This document shows, in pieces, positions 37,345-46,008 of a stretch of 64,000 nt of DNA. This DNA is from CAVTJL01 sp963735065 (GTDB taxonomy: Bacteria; Pseudomonadota; Alphaproteobacteria; Geminicoccales; Geminicoccaceae), in NCBI GenBank assembly GCA_963735065.1, contig CAVTJL010000004.1:1488001-1552000 (forward strand), read 5' to 3'. A program made the position numbers and the translations under genes. The notes beneath the pieces were generated by a model. It was not told the origin of the DNA. It saw only the letters and a list, made by a program, of their open reading frames with translations, and did not search any database. How positions within the stretch are numbered: position 1 is the stretch's first letter; each line of letters begins with the position of its first letter.

Positions 37345-39129
37345 TCAAGCGTCCGTCAGGGACGAGGCGGGGGCGGCGCGCAGCCGTGGCCCGCCGGGCC
37401 GCTCGACGATGTGCAGGGTGCGGTCCCAGAAGGTCTCGAGCACCGAGTCGCGGCCGAGACGGATCAGCGCCACGCCCGCCAGCTCCCGCTCGATGAACGC
37501 AAGCGCCATGCGCTGGTGACGGTCCTCGAGCGCGCTCGTCGCGTTGTCGGCGACGATCCAGCGTGGCGCGTGCAGCAGGAGCCGGCCGATCGCGATCCGC
37601 TGCTGCTCGTCGAGGGGGAGCTGGCGGTCCCAGTGCTCGACCCGATCGAGCGAGGCGATGAGGTGGGTCAGGTCCACACGCTCCAGCGCGTCCTCGAGGC
37701 TCGCCTCGTCGAAGCGCCCGGGCGGATCGGGGTAGGCCAAAGCCGCGCGTAGCGTGCCGATCGGCAAATAGGGCCGCTGGGGCAGGAAGGTCATGGCCTG
37801 GCGCGGCGGCAGGCGCAGCGTCCCCTCCCCCCAGGGCCACATGCCGGCCAATGCCCGAAAGAGGGCACTCCGGCCGGGCTGCGTGCTGGCGAGCAGCTGG
37901 ACCCGGCCGCCGGGACCGATCACGACACGGCCCTCCTCGACCGTCACCGCGGCGTCGGGGAGCGCCAGCTCGAGACCGTCCAGCGCCACCTCGTCCGTCT
38001 CCCCCTCGATGACCGTGATCCGGCCCGTGTCCTGCCCGATCGTGTCGACGATCTCGAGCGCGTCGCGGAAGGCGACCACCCGCACGAGGTTCGCCCGCCA
38101 GTCGGCGATCTGCGGCAGGTTGTCGATGAACCAGCGCAAGGAGGACTGGACCTGGTTGAAGGCGCCTACGACCATCATCAGCGTGCCGAAGGTCATCTGG
38201 CCCGAGAAATAGCCGGGGGCCGCCACCACGATCGGCACGACGAGCCCGAGCCAGCCATAGCCCGAGGTGATCCAGGTGAGGCGGGCGAGGCCGCCGGCGA
38301 GGCTGCTCATCATCGAGACCACGGCCTCGACCGGCTCGTCGAGCAGGCGACGCTCGTCCGCCACGCCGTCGTGCAGCACGATGCCGTCCGCCTGATCGTT
38401 GACCCGCACCAGGGCCACGCGCAGGTCCGCCTCCCGGGCATAGCGCTCGGCATTGAGGGGCACGAGCGGGCGTCCCACCCGCCAGGCGAGCAGCGAGCCG
38501 CCCAGCGAGTAGACGAGCGCGCACCACAGCATGTAGCCCGGCACCGCGAAGGGCCCGTGGCCGAGATCGAAGGTGACCTGGTCCGAGAGGACCCAGAGCA
38601 CGCCCGCAAAGCTGATGAGCAGCAGCGAGGACTGGACGAGGCCCACCGCGAGCGTGGTCGTGAGCAGGGAGAGCTGCTGGGCGTCCTGCTGGATGCGCTG
38701 GTCCGGGTTGACCCCGATCTCGCCCGCAAAGGCCAGGAGATAGACGCGCTTGCGCATCAGCCACTGGTCGAGCAGGTCGTGGGTCAGCCACTGGCGCCAC
38801 CGCACATTGAGCATCGCCTGGAGCCAGGTCTGGCCCACGACCAGCGCCAGCAGCACACCCGCGATGCCGGCAAAGACCACGAGCTGCCACAGGAAGGCCT
38901 CGACCTGCCGCTGCTCGATCGCCTCGTAGAAGCTGCGCTGCCAGCGGTTGAGGAAGATCTGCCCCACCGTGTTGCCGGCGATGACCGCGACCACGCCCAC
39001 GGCCAGCAGCAGCACCACCCGCCGGCGCGGCGAGCGCGCCAGCGCCCGCAGCAGCACGGCCAGCTGCGCCATCGGGCCATCGGCAGGCGCCGGCGCCCGC
39101 AATGGCTGCGCCATCGTCTGATCGCTCAT
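37345..39129 (-). CDS. ABC half-transporter with degenerate ATPase domain (SbmA/YddA/ABCD-like)
   Basis: 594 residues from the ATG at 39129. The N-terminal membrane domain is of the SbmA/BacA-ABCD type: NRWQRSFYEAIEQRQVEAF, LNVRWRQWLTHDLLDQWL, GVNPDQRIQQDAQQ, and an EAA-like LNAERYAREADLR. The C-terminal domain aligns along its length (RALAGMWPWGEG, FLPQRPYLPIGTLR) but every catalytic motif is altered. Walker A reads ASTQPGRS (Arg420 for Lys), the signature is LPLDEQQR (Asp507 for Gly), Walker B is VADNATSALED (Asn529 for Glu), and the H-loop histidine is missing (IRLGRDS). No frameshift is present. ATP hydrolysis is doubtful; transport could be proton-driven as in SbmA. Confidence 0.88.
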   Translation of the reverse strand: MSDQTMAQPLRAPAPADGPMAQLAVLLRALARSPRRRVVLLLAVGVVAVIAGNTVGQIFLNRWQRSFYEAIEQRQVEAFLWQLVVFAGIAGVLLALVVGQTWLQAMLNVRWRQWLTHDLLDQWLMRKRVYLLAFAGEIGVNPDQRIQQDAQQLSLLTTTLAVGLVQSSLLLISFAGVLWVLSDQVTFDLGHGPFAVPGYMLWCALVYSLGGSLLAWRVGRPLVPLNAERYAREADLRVALVRVNDQADGIVLHDGVADERRLLDEPVEAVVSMMSSLAGGLARLTWITSGYGWLGLVVPIVVAAPGYFSGQMTFGTLMMVVGAFNQVQSSLRWFIDNLPQIADWRANLVRVVAFRDALEIVDTIGQDTGRITVIEGETDEVALDGLELALPDAAVTVEEGRVVIGPGGRVQLLASTQPGRSALFRALAGMWPWGEGTLRLPPRQAMTFLPQRPYLPIGTLRAALAYPDPPGRFDEASLEDALERVDLTHLIASLDRVEHWDRQLPLDEQQRIAIGRLLLHAPRWIVADNATSALEDRHQRMALAFIERELAGVALIRLGRDSVLETFWDRTLHIVERPGGPRLRAAPASSLTDA

Positions 39130-39273
39130 CTGCGCCACCCCGATCTCGGCCGTCCCCTGCACCGGAACGATGCAGGCCGCCGCGGCCGCCGACAAGGAGG
39201 AGCATCGAGACGCCAGCACAAAGGGGCCGCCGCAACCGCGCCAGCCGGATCTCGTGTTTTGTTTTTTTGTCGG

Positions 39274-40056
39274 TTAGGGGCCGAGGGGCTTGCGGCCCGC
39301 GATCCTTCTCGGGTCGTCGGGCTCGGGCGGCTCGCCCAGCTCGACCAGGCGCTTCTCGATGCGCGCGATGATCCACTCCGCCAAAGCCGGGTTCGCCCGG
39401 GCCATGGCGGCGAGGGGTGACAAAGAACCGGCGGAGGCGGGATCGCCAGCATCGCCGACGGGAATTTCTTCGGTTGTCGCGACCGGCTCCTCGATGGGAG
39501 CCTCGGCCGCTGCCGGCTCGAGCTCGGCCCTGACAAGAACAGCCTCGCCCACCTGAGCCGGCAGAAAGTCGACGAGGCGGTTGATGGCCTCCTGCGCCGG
39601 GCCCAGCGGATGCTGGCCGTAGCCCTGCATCGTCTCGGGCGAGGAGCCGGCGGGCGAAGGCGTGTCGTGACGCTCGTAGGGCTGGCGCACGTTCTCGAAG
39701 CGCTCGACCACGAGCTTGACGAGGTGCCTAACCGGATGCCGGGCCCGGTTCGCCTGGTAGACGACGAAGAGCATGGCCCTCCGGTCGCCGACATCGATGA
39801 GGCTCGAGAGCTCCAGCCATGCCGTCTCGAACAGGCGGGCCTGCCGCTCGGGCAGAGGAAGGTCGCGGACGGCGGCGTACTGCTCGACCAGGCGGGAGAG
39901 GTCCTGGTCACTGACAAAAGCCTCGATGTCTTCCTCGGTTGCCGTGTCGAGCCTTTTGATCTCGGCCGGGGAGAGACCGGCGGCGAGACGTCGGGCGAGC
40001 CGGCACTGGCGGGTACCGGGCATCTTGATGGGGGAACGGGTGAGCACGCGAGGCAT
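39274..40056 (-). CDS. Hypothetical protein, 260 aa
   Basis: I do not recognise the family. The N-terminal 120 residues look globular and helical (LSPAEIKRLDTATEEDIEAF, RQARLFETAWLELSSLIDVG, MLFVVYQANRARHPVRHLVKLV). The rest is proline/alanine/glutamate-rich and ends in another helix (ANPALAEWIIARIEKRLVELGE). There are no membrane segments and no signal peptide. A good sigma70-like promoter places the transcript start at or beside the ATG, so the mRNA may be leaderless. The 144 bases after its stop carry an A-rich tract on this strand (39250-39272) ahead of the ABC half-transporter gene. Confidence 0.7.
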   Translation of the reverse strand: MPRVLTRSPIKMPGTRQCRLARRLAAGLSPAEIKRLDTATEEDIEAFVSDQDLSRLVEQYAAVRDLPLPERQARLFETAWLELSSLIDVGDRRAMLFVVYQANRARHPVRHLVKLVVERFENVRQPYERHDTPSPAGSSPETMQGYGQHPLGPAQEAINRLVDFLPAQVGEAVLVRAELEPAAAEAPIEEPVATTEEIPVGDAGDPASAGSLSPLAAMARANPALAEWIIARIEKRLVELGEPPEPDDPRRIAGRKPLGP

Positions 40057-40063
40057 GTGAGAC

Positions 40064-40092
40064 TATCTATCGGACTATATGCCTTTAGTCAA
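40064..40092 (-). promoter_or_regulatory. Sigma70-like promoter for the 260-aa hypothetical gene
   Basis: On the minus strand TTGACT (40092-40087) and TAGATA (40069-40064) are separated by exactly 17 bases. The predicted start point falls at about 40057, one base before the ATG at 40056. A GACTA/TAGTC inverted repeat overlaps the -35 and spacer. The local sequence is much more AT-rich than its surroundings. Confidence 0.6.
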
Positions 40093-40201
40093 CCTAAAAT
40101 TGAGCGGCAACGCAACATATCGCCTGAGTGGACAAGGGGTGGCGGGAGCGAGCTCGCCGCGATAAGGCCGAGACCGGAAGAAGAGTCGGGGAGGACGAAG
40201 G

Positions 40202-40954
40202 ATGAGCGCACGGCGTTTCGAGGGCAGCCGGGTGGTCGTGACCGGCGCCGGCTCCGGCATCGGCCGGGCCGTAGCAAAAGGCTTCGCCGGCGAGGGGGCG
40301 CGTGTGCTGGCGGCCGATCTGAGCGACGCGAAAGCAAGGGAGACCGTGGCGTCGATCCTGGCGGCGGGTGGCGAGGCGGAGCCCTGTGCCGTCGACGTGG
40401 CCGATGCGGCGAGCGTGGAGGCGATGATCGCGTGCGCGGGCGAGCGGCTGGACGTGCTGGTGTGCGCCGCCGGGCTTTTTGCCGCCGGCACGGCCGAGAC
40501 GGTGAGCCTCGAGACCTGGCAGCGCGTGCTCGCCGTCAACATGACCGGCACGTTTCTCAGTGCGCGCGCCGCTATTCCGCTGATGCGCCGGGGCGGTGGC
40601 GGCAGCATCGTCACCATCGCCTCCTCCACCGGCGCGCACGACGCCCTGCCCGGGGCGGTGGCCTATGTGGCCTCGAAGGGCGGTGTGACCATGCTGACGA
40701 AGGCGCTGGCCGTCGATCACGCGGCCGAGGGCATCCGGGTCAACGCCATCGCCCCGGGGCCGACCGACACGCCGATGCTGCGCGGCCTGATGAGCGAGGA
40801 AGAGCGGGAGGCGTTCGGGCGCACGCTGCCGATCGGGCGGCTGGGCAAGCCGGAGGAGATCGCGGCGGCTGTTCTTTTCCTGGCGAGCGCGGAGGCGGGG
40901 TTCATCACTGGGGCGGTGCTGGCGGCGGATGGCGGGCAGACGGCGTTGGTGTGA
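40202..40954 (+). CDS. SDR family NAD(P)-dependent oxidoreductase
   Basis: A 250-residue classical short-chain dehydrogenase: cofactor loop TGAGSGIGRAVA, CAAGLF in place of NNAG, catalytic serine in TIASSTGAH and YxxxK in VAYVASKGG, then NAIAPGPTDTPM and the C-terminal AADGGQTA. The C-A-A-G substitution for N-N-A-G is tolerated in some members. Substrate unknown. It is divergent from the hypothetical gene with 145 bases between and is not part of an obvious operon. Confidence 0.9.
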   Translation: MSARRFEGSRVVVTGAGSGIGRAVAKGFAGEGARVLAADLSDAKARETVASILAAGGEAEPCAVDVADAASVEAMIACAGERLDVLVCAAGLFAAGTAETVSLETWQRVLAVNMTGTFLSARAAIPLMRRGGGGSIVTIASSTGAHDALPGAVAYVASKGGVTMLTKALAVDHAAEGIRVNAIAPGPTDTPMLRGLMSEEEREAFGRTLPIGRLGKPEEIAAAVLFLASAEAGFITGAVLAADGGQTALV

Positions 40955-41042
40955 GGGAGGATGAAGGACGCTACAGGCAACTGGGGTCGTACACCCCTGC
41001 CCTTTGTCCGCTACTTGGCTTTGATGTCCGCTGGCGGCATAG

Positions 41043-41053
41043 GTGTGGAGCGG
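41043..41053 (+). repeat. 11-base direct repeat, left copy
   Basis: GTGTGGAGCGG occurs here and again at 42339-42349, flanking the HEPN-type gene. The copies could be insertion-site duplications of a mobile segment or a coincidence. Confidence 0.35.
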
Positions 41054-41144
41054 CAAGGGTCAATTGTGTTGAGTGTCACCGTTATCGCGTAACTGCCACC
41101 ACGTGGCTCTGAGGATCTGCTCCATGAGGTTCTACCGGAGGAGA

Positions 41145-42308
41145 TCACGGGGTAGCGGCCGGTCGCATTACCCGACGATGCTGGACACTTCTTTGGCTCG
41201 GCCGCTGGTTCGCTGTGAGGATCGCCTTTTCAGTGCAGCGCTGCGAGTCCATGAATTCCATATGATCCGCGATATAGGCTCCGAAAGCCTTGGCGTCGGA
41301 CGAGGACGGCATGGGTGTATCGTGGGTCAGCGGCAGAAAGCCCGTGAGCGCGAGACGGTACAGTGGGGCCGCATACTCGAAAACAGTTCGACCAGAGACT
41401 GGGAGTACGAGATCGGCGCGCTCCACGGGGTTACCATGCAAGAAATTGTTCCGGCAATCATAGAGCGCCTGATATAGCCAAGATGCCAACGTCCGCCTTA
41501 CCTTCGTCCTGCCGCCGGTGTCATAGACGCAATCCGCGGTCGCTTGAAGAATCCATGGCGTCTTCTCAATTAGTTCGAAGACCTTGTCCCGGTTCGCCTG
41601 ACCATTGCCTCCAGGATGGACGAGGATCTCGAAAGCGCTGACCCACAATGAAACTAGGCGCCCGACGTCGTAGAAAGTCGTGTCTGTCGCCGCGGGGAGC
41701 AGCGACGCGTGATAAGCCATGTTGAGGGATCGGAAGAGCGCAATGTCAGGCCAGTCTGGTTCGGGCGCCTGATAGCGCCGCTGCCAACAGCCGAGAAGCG
41801 CGGCGACGAGCGGCTGATCCAGGTCGCGAGCATCAAGGGTCGTGCGGAACAGCGTTGGGGAGGATTGGCCCTTGAACATGGCGACTTCATGCATGCCGAG
41901 CATAGCCAGCGTGCTGCCGATGACACCCTCAAAATCCTTGTCGAGCATCCAGGGGTAGATGGCGAACGCTTCGCCAAATATTACACGGTGGCCGCGCGGG
42001 TGGCTAAGCTCCAAGGCACGATTGTGGGCGACGGCCGAGATAGCAATCAGGTCACGGAAGCTAGCGAGCGTCGTGACCTCGAGGAACACTGGCGGTGCGT
42101 CCGCACGCACCAGAAGCACGGTAGGCTCGAACTTCGCGCCGAAATTATCAGAGAAGCGGCCGAGGAACTGCCGAAATGTCGGGTGAGTGCGTTTCAGTGC
42201 GGTGACGCGTGGATCATGCGCGGGTGCGAGCACGGTGATGTCGCAGCCGATAGGGGCGAGCAGCGGAATGTTCGGCAGAACGAAGATCGGCTTCCAGTCA
42301 TCCGCCAT
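41145..42308 (-). CDS. HEPN-type domain protein, probably horizontally acquired
   Basis: 387 residues with no recognised full-length family. Near the C-terminus LYQALYDCRNNFLHGNPV contains the R-x4-H motif (Arg286, His291) of Apea-like and related HEPN domains, which are found in RNases, abortive-infection proteins and toxins. The preceding VSAFEILVHPGGNGQANRDKVFELI fits the helix before this motif in Apea-HEPN proteins. The N-terminal half is rich in hydrophobic and aromatic residues without membrane segments. Base composition and codon use are visibly less GC-rich than in neighbours, and the gene stands alone between short direct repeats. Confidence 0.7.
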   Translation of the reverse strand: MADDWKPIFVLPNIPLLAPIGCDITVLAPAHDPRVTALKRTHPTFRQFLGRFSDNFGAKFEPTVLLVRADAPPVFLEVTTLASFRDLIAISAVAHNRALELSHPRGHRVIFGEAFAIYPWMLDKDFEGVIGSTLAMLGMHEVAMFKGQSSPTLFRTTLDARDLDQPLVAALLGCWQRRYQAPEPDWPDIALFRSLNMAYHASLLPAATDTTFYDVGRLVSLWVSAFEILVHPGGNGQANRDKVFELIEKTPWILQATADCVYDTGGRTKVRRTLASWLYQALYDCRNNFLHGNPVERADLVLPVSGRTVFEYAAPLYRLALTGFLPLTHDTPMPSSSDAKAFGAYIADHMEFMDSQRCTEKAILTANQRPSQRSVQHRRVMRPAATP

Positions 42309-42338
42309 GGGAATTGCGGTGACAGTGCATTCGGCTAC

Positions 42339-42349
42339 GTGTGGAGCGG
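42339..42349 (+). repeat. 11-base direct repeat, right copy
   Basis: Second copy of GTGTGGAGCGG, 30 bases upstream of the HEPN-type start codon; see the left copy at 41043-41053. Confidence 0.35.
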
Positions 42350-42400
42350 GCGGGGCATTGGCCTAGCGGCATTCACCCCGGGTCGATGCCCGAGGATGAC

Positions 42401-42422
42401 AAAAAAGCGAGAGCCCGCCCTG
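42401..42422 (-). terminator. Weak intrinsic terminator after the cupin gene
   Basis: On the minus strand, GGGCG-GGCTCT-CGCTT forms a short stem (with G-T pairs) followed by a run of six T residues, about 30-50 bases after the cupin stop. It is one of the few T-runs in the window next to a stem. Confidence 0.4.
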
Positions 42423-42453
42423 CGACGCATGGCGGAAGTCTGACGCGGCCCCC

Positions 42454-42843
42454 TCAGCCCACGTTCTTCATCTCGATGCGGATGCCGTGCACCGTCGTGT
42501 CGGATTCGTTCAGCACGCGGCCGGGAGGCTGGGGGGCCATGTTGACGACGAGGCAGCCTTGGCCGTCCCAGGCCTGGAGCGCCTTCATCACGTCGCGGTG
42601 GGGCGGGAGGCGCCGGCCGTCGGGCGTGATGTCGACGATCGGCGGTGCCAGCTGGTCGAAGACAAAGACAGAGGGCCAGCGGTGGTGATGCACCGGCTCC
42701 TCGTCCTTGGGCTCGAGCGTGACCTCGAGCACGCGGACCCGGTCGTTCTCGAAGAGGACCTTGTGATGCTTCGGCGCCGCCTTGACGGCATCGAGCTCGG
42801 GGTCCCAGGTCGACGGGTTCGACAGATCGGTGTCGCCAGCCAT
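42454..42843 (-). CDS. Cupin-like domain protein
   Basis: 129 residues with a single cupin barrel pattern: VLFENDRVRVLEVTLEPKDEEPVHHH gives motif 1 with three adjacent histidines, while VFVFDQLAPPIVDITPDG and NESDTTVHGIRIEMK supply the remaining strands and a possible fourth ligand. The function is unknown; similar proteins are annotated simply as cupins. It stands alone between the HEPN-type gene and the lipoprotein gene. Confidence 0.75.
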   Translation of the reverse strand: MAGDTDLSNPSTWDPELDAVKAAPKHHKVLFENDRVRVLEVTLEPKDEEPVHHHRWPSVFVFDQLAPPIVDITPDGRRLPPHRDVMKALQAWDGQGCLVVNMAPQPPGRVLNESDTTVHGIRIEMKNVG

Positions 42844-43031
42844 TGCGCGCGCCCCCTTTTTGTATCGGTCCCAAGCAGGGACCCGTCAGGGTAGCAAAGA
42901 TCGGGGCCGCGGTCTCGCACAAGCTCGAGAGCGACCGCGGCGCGACCTCGCTACGCGGCGCCCAGACGTGCGGGAAGCCGGCCGGATCGTGAGCGGTGGG
43001 GGCAGGCTCGCGCCGGAGCGTGCCCGGAGCC

Positions 43032-43304
43032 TCAGGGCTGCTTGGGCTCCGAGACGCAATCGAACGTCGTGACGAAGAACGTGCCCGTCCTGCTGGCGGC
43101 GCTGTTCGAGACGAGGCTCGCCGTCTTGTCGAGCTTGCCGCAATAGCTCTTCGCGCGCGACGAGATGTCGGCCACCGTGGCCGCGCTCGAGTCCCAGCTG
43201 TAGCTCACCTGGGTGTCGGTGGCCGTCAGCACCCTCGGCGACGCCGCACCGCATCCCGCAAGCGCCAGGATCGTGCAGCCCAGCGCCGCTCGTCTCATCA
43301 GCAT
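43032..43304 (-). CDS. Small putative lipoprotein
   Basis: 90 residues. The N-terminus MRRAALGCTILALAGCG is a lipoprotein signal peptide with lipobox LAGC, which would leave about 72 mature residues attached to a membrane. The mature part (YSWDSSAATVADISSRAKSYC and FVTTFDC) has two further cysteines that could form a disulfide. I do not recognise a family. Either the ATG at 43304 or the one two codons later could start it. Confidence 0.7.
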   Translation of the reverse strand: MLMRRAALGCTILALAGCGAASPRVLTATDTQVSYSWDSSAATVADISSRAKSYCGKLDKTASLVSNSAASRTGTFFVTTFDCVSEPKQP

Positions 43305-43486
43305 GCCCGTCTCTTTCCCCGCAACGATGCTCTTGTCGCCGGAACCTCCAGCGCGACCGCGATCACGGCCGCATGCTTTCTACGCAGGTCCGGGCGGCCC
43401 TTCAATCAGCGATGGCCCTGGGCCGCCATATCTCGCGATCATGGATCATGCCGGGCCGGCTCTGCCGGAAGTCCGCCTGCCCCTCG

Positions 43487-44860
43487 TCAGGCGCCGGCGC
43501 CTTCGGGCTCGGTGAGAGAGGGCGCCCCCTCCATGCCGGCGGCGCTGAGCACGAGGCTTTCGAGGGTTCTGATGCGGTCGCGCTCGTGGCGGGTGGTCAG
43601 CGCGGCGTCGGCCAGGGCGGCGCTGCGGCGGGCGAGGTCGGCGATGGCGGGGTGCCAGGACGGGTCGGCCAGGGCCGCCAGCCGCTGGAGGGTCTGCTGG
43701 ACGGCGCCCGCGACCGAGAGGTTGCCAGCGCCGTGGCGGGCGATCGGCAGGAGGCCCGCTTCCAGAAGCTCGCCCGGCGCCATGTGCGCCACCTGGACCC
43801 TGCCCTCGAGATAGAAGCGTGCCGGCCAGCTGTCGGGGGGCAGGCGCGCGGCGGTGGCGAAGATGTCGCCCAGATGGCTCAGGCAGTCGAGCGCGGTGAC
43901 GGGGTCGTTGATGCCGGGCGAGAGGGCCTTGGCCGCCACCTGGGCCAGGACCTCGATGCCGATGCGCGGGTCGCGGGTCGCGTCGCGCTCCGAGGATACG
44001 ACGACGGCGGCACGCAGCCGTCGCTCGACCACGGCCCGATTGTCGTCGGTGAGGCCCGAGACCTGGGCCATCGGCTGCAGCGCCGAGGCGAAGTCGCCGG
44101 GGCCGACGAGAACGTCGATCCACACGCCCTGATCCAGTGCCAGATCGCACACCGAGGATACGTCGACGTCGAGCACGAAGCCCGGGCCCTCGGGCCAGAT
44201 CGGCGCGCCGTCGCCCGGGGCCGACCCCGGCTCGGCGCTGAGCGGCGGCGGCCGGGCGGCCTCGAGATAGCGGTCCAGCGCGTGGCGCGTGGTGTTGTGC
44301 AGCCGCTCGATCAGCCGGTTGAGCTTGAGCAGGTCGGTGACGTGGGTGATGAGCGCCACGAGCCAGCGGATGAGGAGGAGGGCCGCGGCGATGCCGAGGA
44401 GGAAGATGATCGCGCGGCGCCCGCGATCGAGGTTCTGCAGGCCGGTGACGAGGAGCGCGCTGACGCCGAAGACGAAGACCGCGACGAAGGTGCCGAGCGC
44501 GGTCTGCACCTTGCGGTCGGCCATCAGCTCGGGCACGGCGCGGGGCGAGCCCTGCGAGCCCACCATGTTGAGCACGAGCATGATGACCGAGAGCGCCACC
44601 GTCGTGATGGTGAGGGCACTGCCCGCGACGAGGCTGAGCAGCGAGCGCAGCGCATCGACCTCGGGGGCCGGCAGGCTCTGGAGCCAGCCGTCGGGCACGC
44701 CCATCCACGCGATGAGGGCGACGATGCCGGCTGCGACGATGCTGAAGAGGGTCGGCCGCAGCCAGAGACTGCCGCGGATCGCCACGGCGGTCCGCACCGC
44801 GAGGCCGCGCACCCAGGTGATCGGCGCCCGCAGCAGACGCTCGATGTCGGCCCGCGTCAC
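43487..44860 (-). CDS. DUF2254 family membrane protein
   Basis: 457 residues. Four N-terminal membrane segments (about residues 35-55, 70-98, 118-140 and 148-170) include the DUF2254 hallmark SALTITTVALSVIMLVLNMVGSQ-SPRAVPELM. The large cytoplasmic C-terminal domain has the conserved GVWIDVLVGPGDF, DPRIGIEVLAQVAAKALSPGINDPVTALDCL segment (residues about 290-330). The molecular role of the family is unknown. It is divergent from the esterase gene. Confidence 0.9.
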   Translation of the reverse strand: MTRADIERLLRAPITWVRGLAVRTAVAIRGSLWLRPTLFSIVAAGIVALIAWMGVPDGWLQSLPAPEVDALRSLLSLVAGSALTITTVALSVIMLVLNMVGSQGSPRAVPELMADRKVQTALGTFVAVFVFGVSALLVTGLQNLDRGRRAIIFLLGIAAALLLIRWLVALITHVTDLLKLNRLIERLHNTTRHALDRYLEAARPPPLSAEPGSAPGDGAPIWPEGPGFVLDVDVSSVCDLALDQGVWIDVLVGPGDFASALQPMAQVSGLTDDNRAVVERRLRAAVVVSSERDATRDPRIGIEVLAQVAAKALSPGINDPVTALDCLSHLGDIFATAARLPPDSWPARFYLEGRVQVAHMAPGELLEAGLLPIARHGAGNLSVAGAVQQTLQRLAALADPSWHPAIADLARRSAALADAALTTRHERDRIRTLESLVLSAAGMEGAPSLTEPEGAGA

Positions 44861-45051
44861 GCGGGCGCCGGGCGCGATGGTGTGGTGGATCGGGCTGGCA
44901 CGGGCCTTGTCCTCGACAGGGGCTCAGGACGTCTCCCTATCATCGCCGGCTCCTGCGCAGAAGGGCGTGCCGCCCCGTAGTGGCGGCGGTCATGGTGCTG
45001 CCGGGCGCGGTCCTCTATGGGAGGACGGCCGTCCGCTACCGGGAGGAGACC

Positions 45052-45990
45052 ATGCAGCACCCCTTTCAGCTCAAGAGGCTCCTGATCGCGCTGGCCCTGA
45101 CGCTGCTGCTGGCGCCGGCCGCCAAGGCCGCCTCGACGGTGCTGCAGGCCCAGCATCTGCCGAGCCGGCTCCTGGGCCGTGCCATCGACTACAATGTCTA
45201 CCTGCCGGACGGCTACGACAGCGATCCGGCCCGCCGCTATCCCGTCCTCTATCTCCTGCCCGGCACCGACAGCGTGCCCGACGACTGGCTCCACCTGGCG
45301 CATCTGCAGGCGCTGGCGGACCGGATGATCGCCCGAGGCCTGGTCACCCCACTGATCATCGTGATGCCCAACGCGGGCAACAGCTGGTACGTCGACAACC
45401 CCGATCCGGGCGGCGACGGGCCGGTTGCCACCGCCTATCTGACCGAGCTCATCCCGGGCATCGAGGCCCGCTACCGGGCGCAGGGCCGGCGCGACGGGCG
45501 GGCCATCGCCGGGCTCTCGATGGGCGGCTTCGGGGCGGTCCATCTGGGCTTCCTCAGGCCCGACCTCTTCGCCGCGATCGCCAGCATGAGCGGCGCCATC
45601 TATCTCGAGAACCAGCCGCTGACGCGTGAGAACATCGAGGAGCTGCACGGCGCCTTCGGCCGCCCCTTCAGCCGCGAGCGCCTCGAAGAGGTGAACCTCT
45701 TCACCCGCATCCCCGGCCTCGCCAAGGCGGCGCAGCGGCCGGCGATCTATCTCGCGAGCGGCAATGCCGACTACTACGCCTACGACGTCAATGCGGCGCT
45801 CTTCTATGTGGCGCTGCGCGGCTCCGGCATCCCGGCGACGATGCACATCGCCCCGGGCGGCCACGACTGGGCCTTCTGGTCGTCCGAGCTGCCGCGCGTG
45901 CTGCGCTTCGTCAGCCGGGCCTTCGCGGGCAAGGCCAACACGCGGGATCCCCTGATCGACACCGTCGCCGACGAGGCCTGCCCACCCTGA
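45052..45990 (+). CDS. Secreted esterase family protein (antigen 85/esterase D-like)
   Basis: 312 residues from the ATG at 45052, preceded by GGGAGGAG. A Sec signal peptide (about 1-27, RLLIALALTLLLAPAAKA) is followed by an alpha/beta-hydrolase of the putative esterase family: RYPVLYLLPGTDS, nucleophile elbow AGLSMGGFGAVHLGF and histidine in APGGHDWAFW. It should hydrolyse esters of small alcohols or sugars outside the cytoplasm. It converges on the agmatine deiminase gene with 18 bases between stops. Confidence 0.88.
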   Translation: MQHPFQLKRLLIALALTLLLAPAAKAASTVLQAQHLPSRLLGRAIDYNVYLPDGYDSDPARRYPVLYLLPGTDSVPDDWLHLAHLQALADRMIARGLVTPLIIVMPNAGNSWYVDNPDPGGDGPVATAYLTELIPGIEARYRAQGRRDGRAIAGLSMGGFGAVHLGFLRPDLFAAIASMSGAIYLENQPLTRENIEELHGAFGRPFSRERLEEVNLFTRIPGLAKAAQRPAIYLASGNADYYAYDVNAALFYVALRGSGIPATMHIAPGGHDWAFWSSELPRVLRFVSRAFAGKANTRDPLIDTVADEACPP

Positions 45991-46008
45991 GGCGGCCCCG
46001 CCCCGGCC

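Noticed and set aside
39250..39272. T-rich run as an intrinsic terminator on the plus strand
   Set aside because: No plus-strand gene ends before it and no stem precedes it. On the minus strand it is an A-rich tract between two genes.
39610..41112. A 500-codon plus-strand frame
   Set aside because: It is antisense to the hypothetical gene and then out of frame with the SDR gene, whose motifs are all in another frame.
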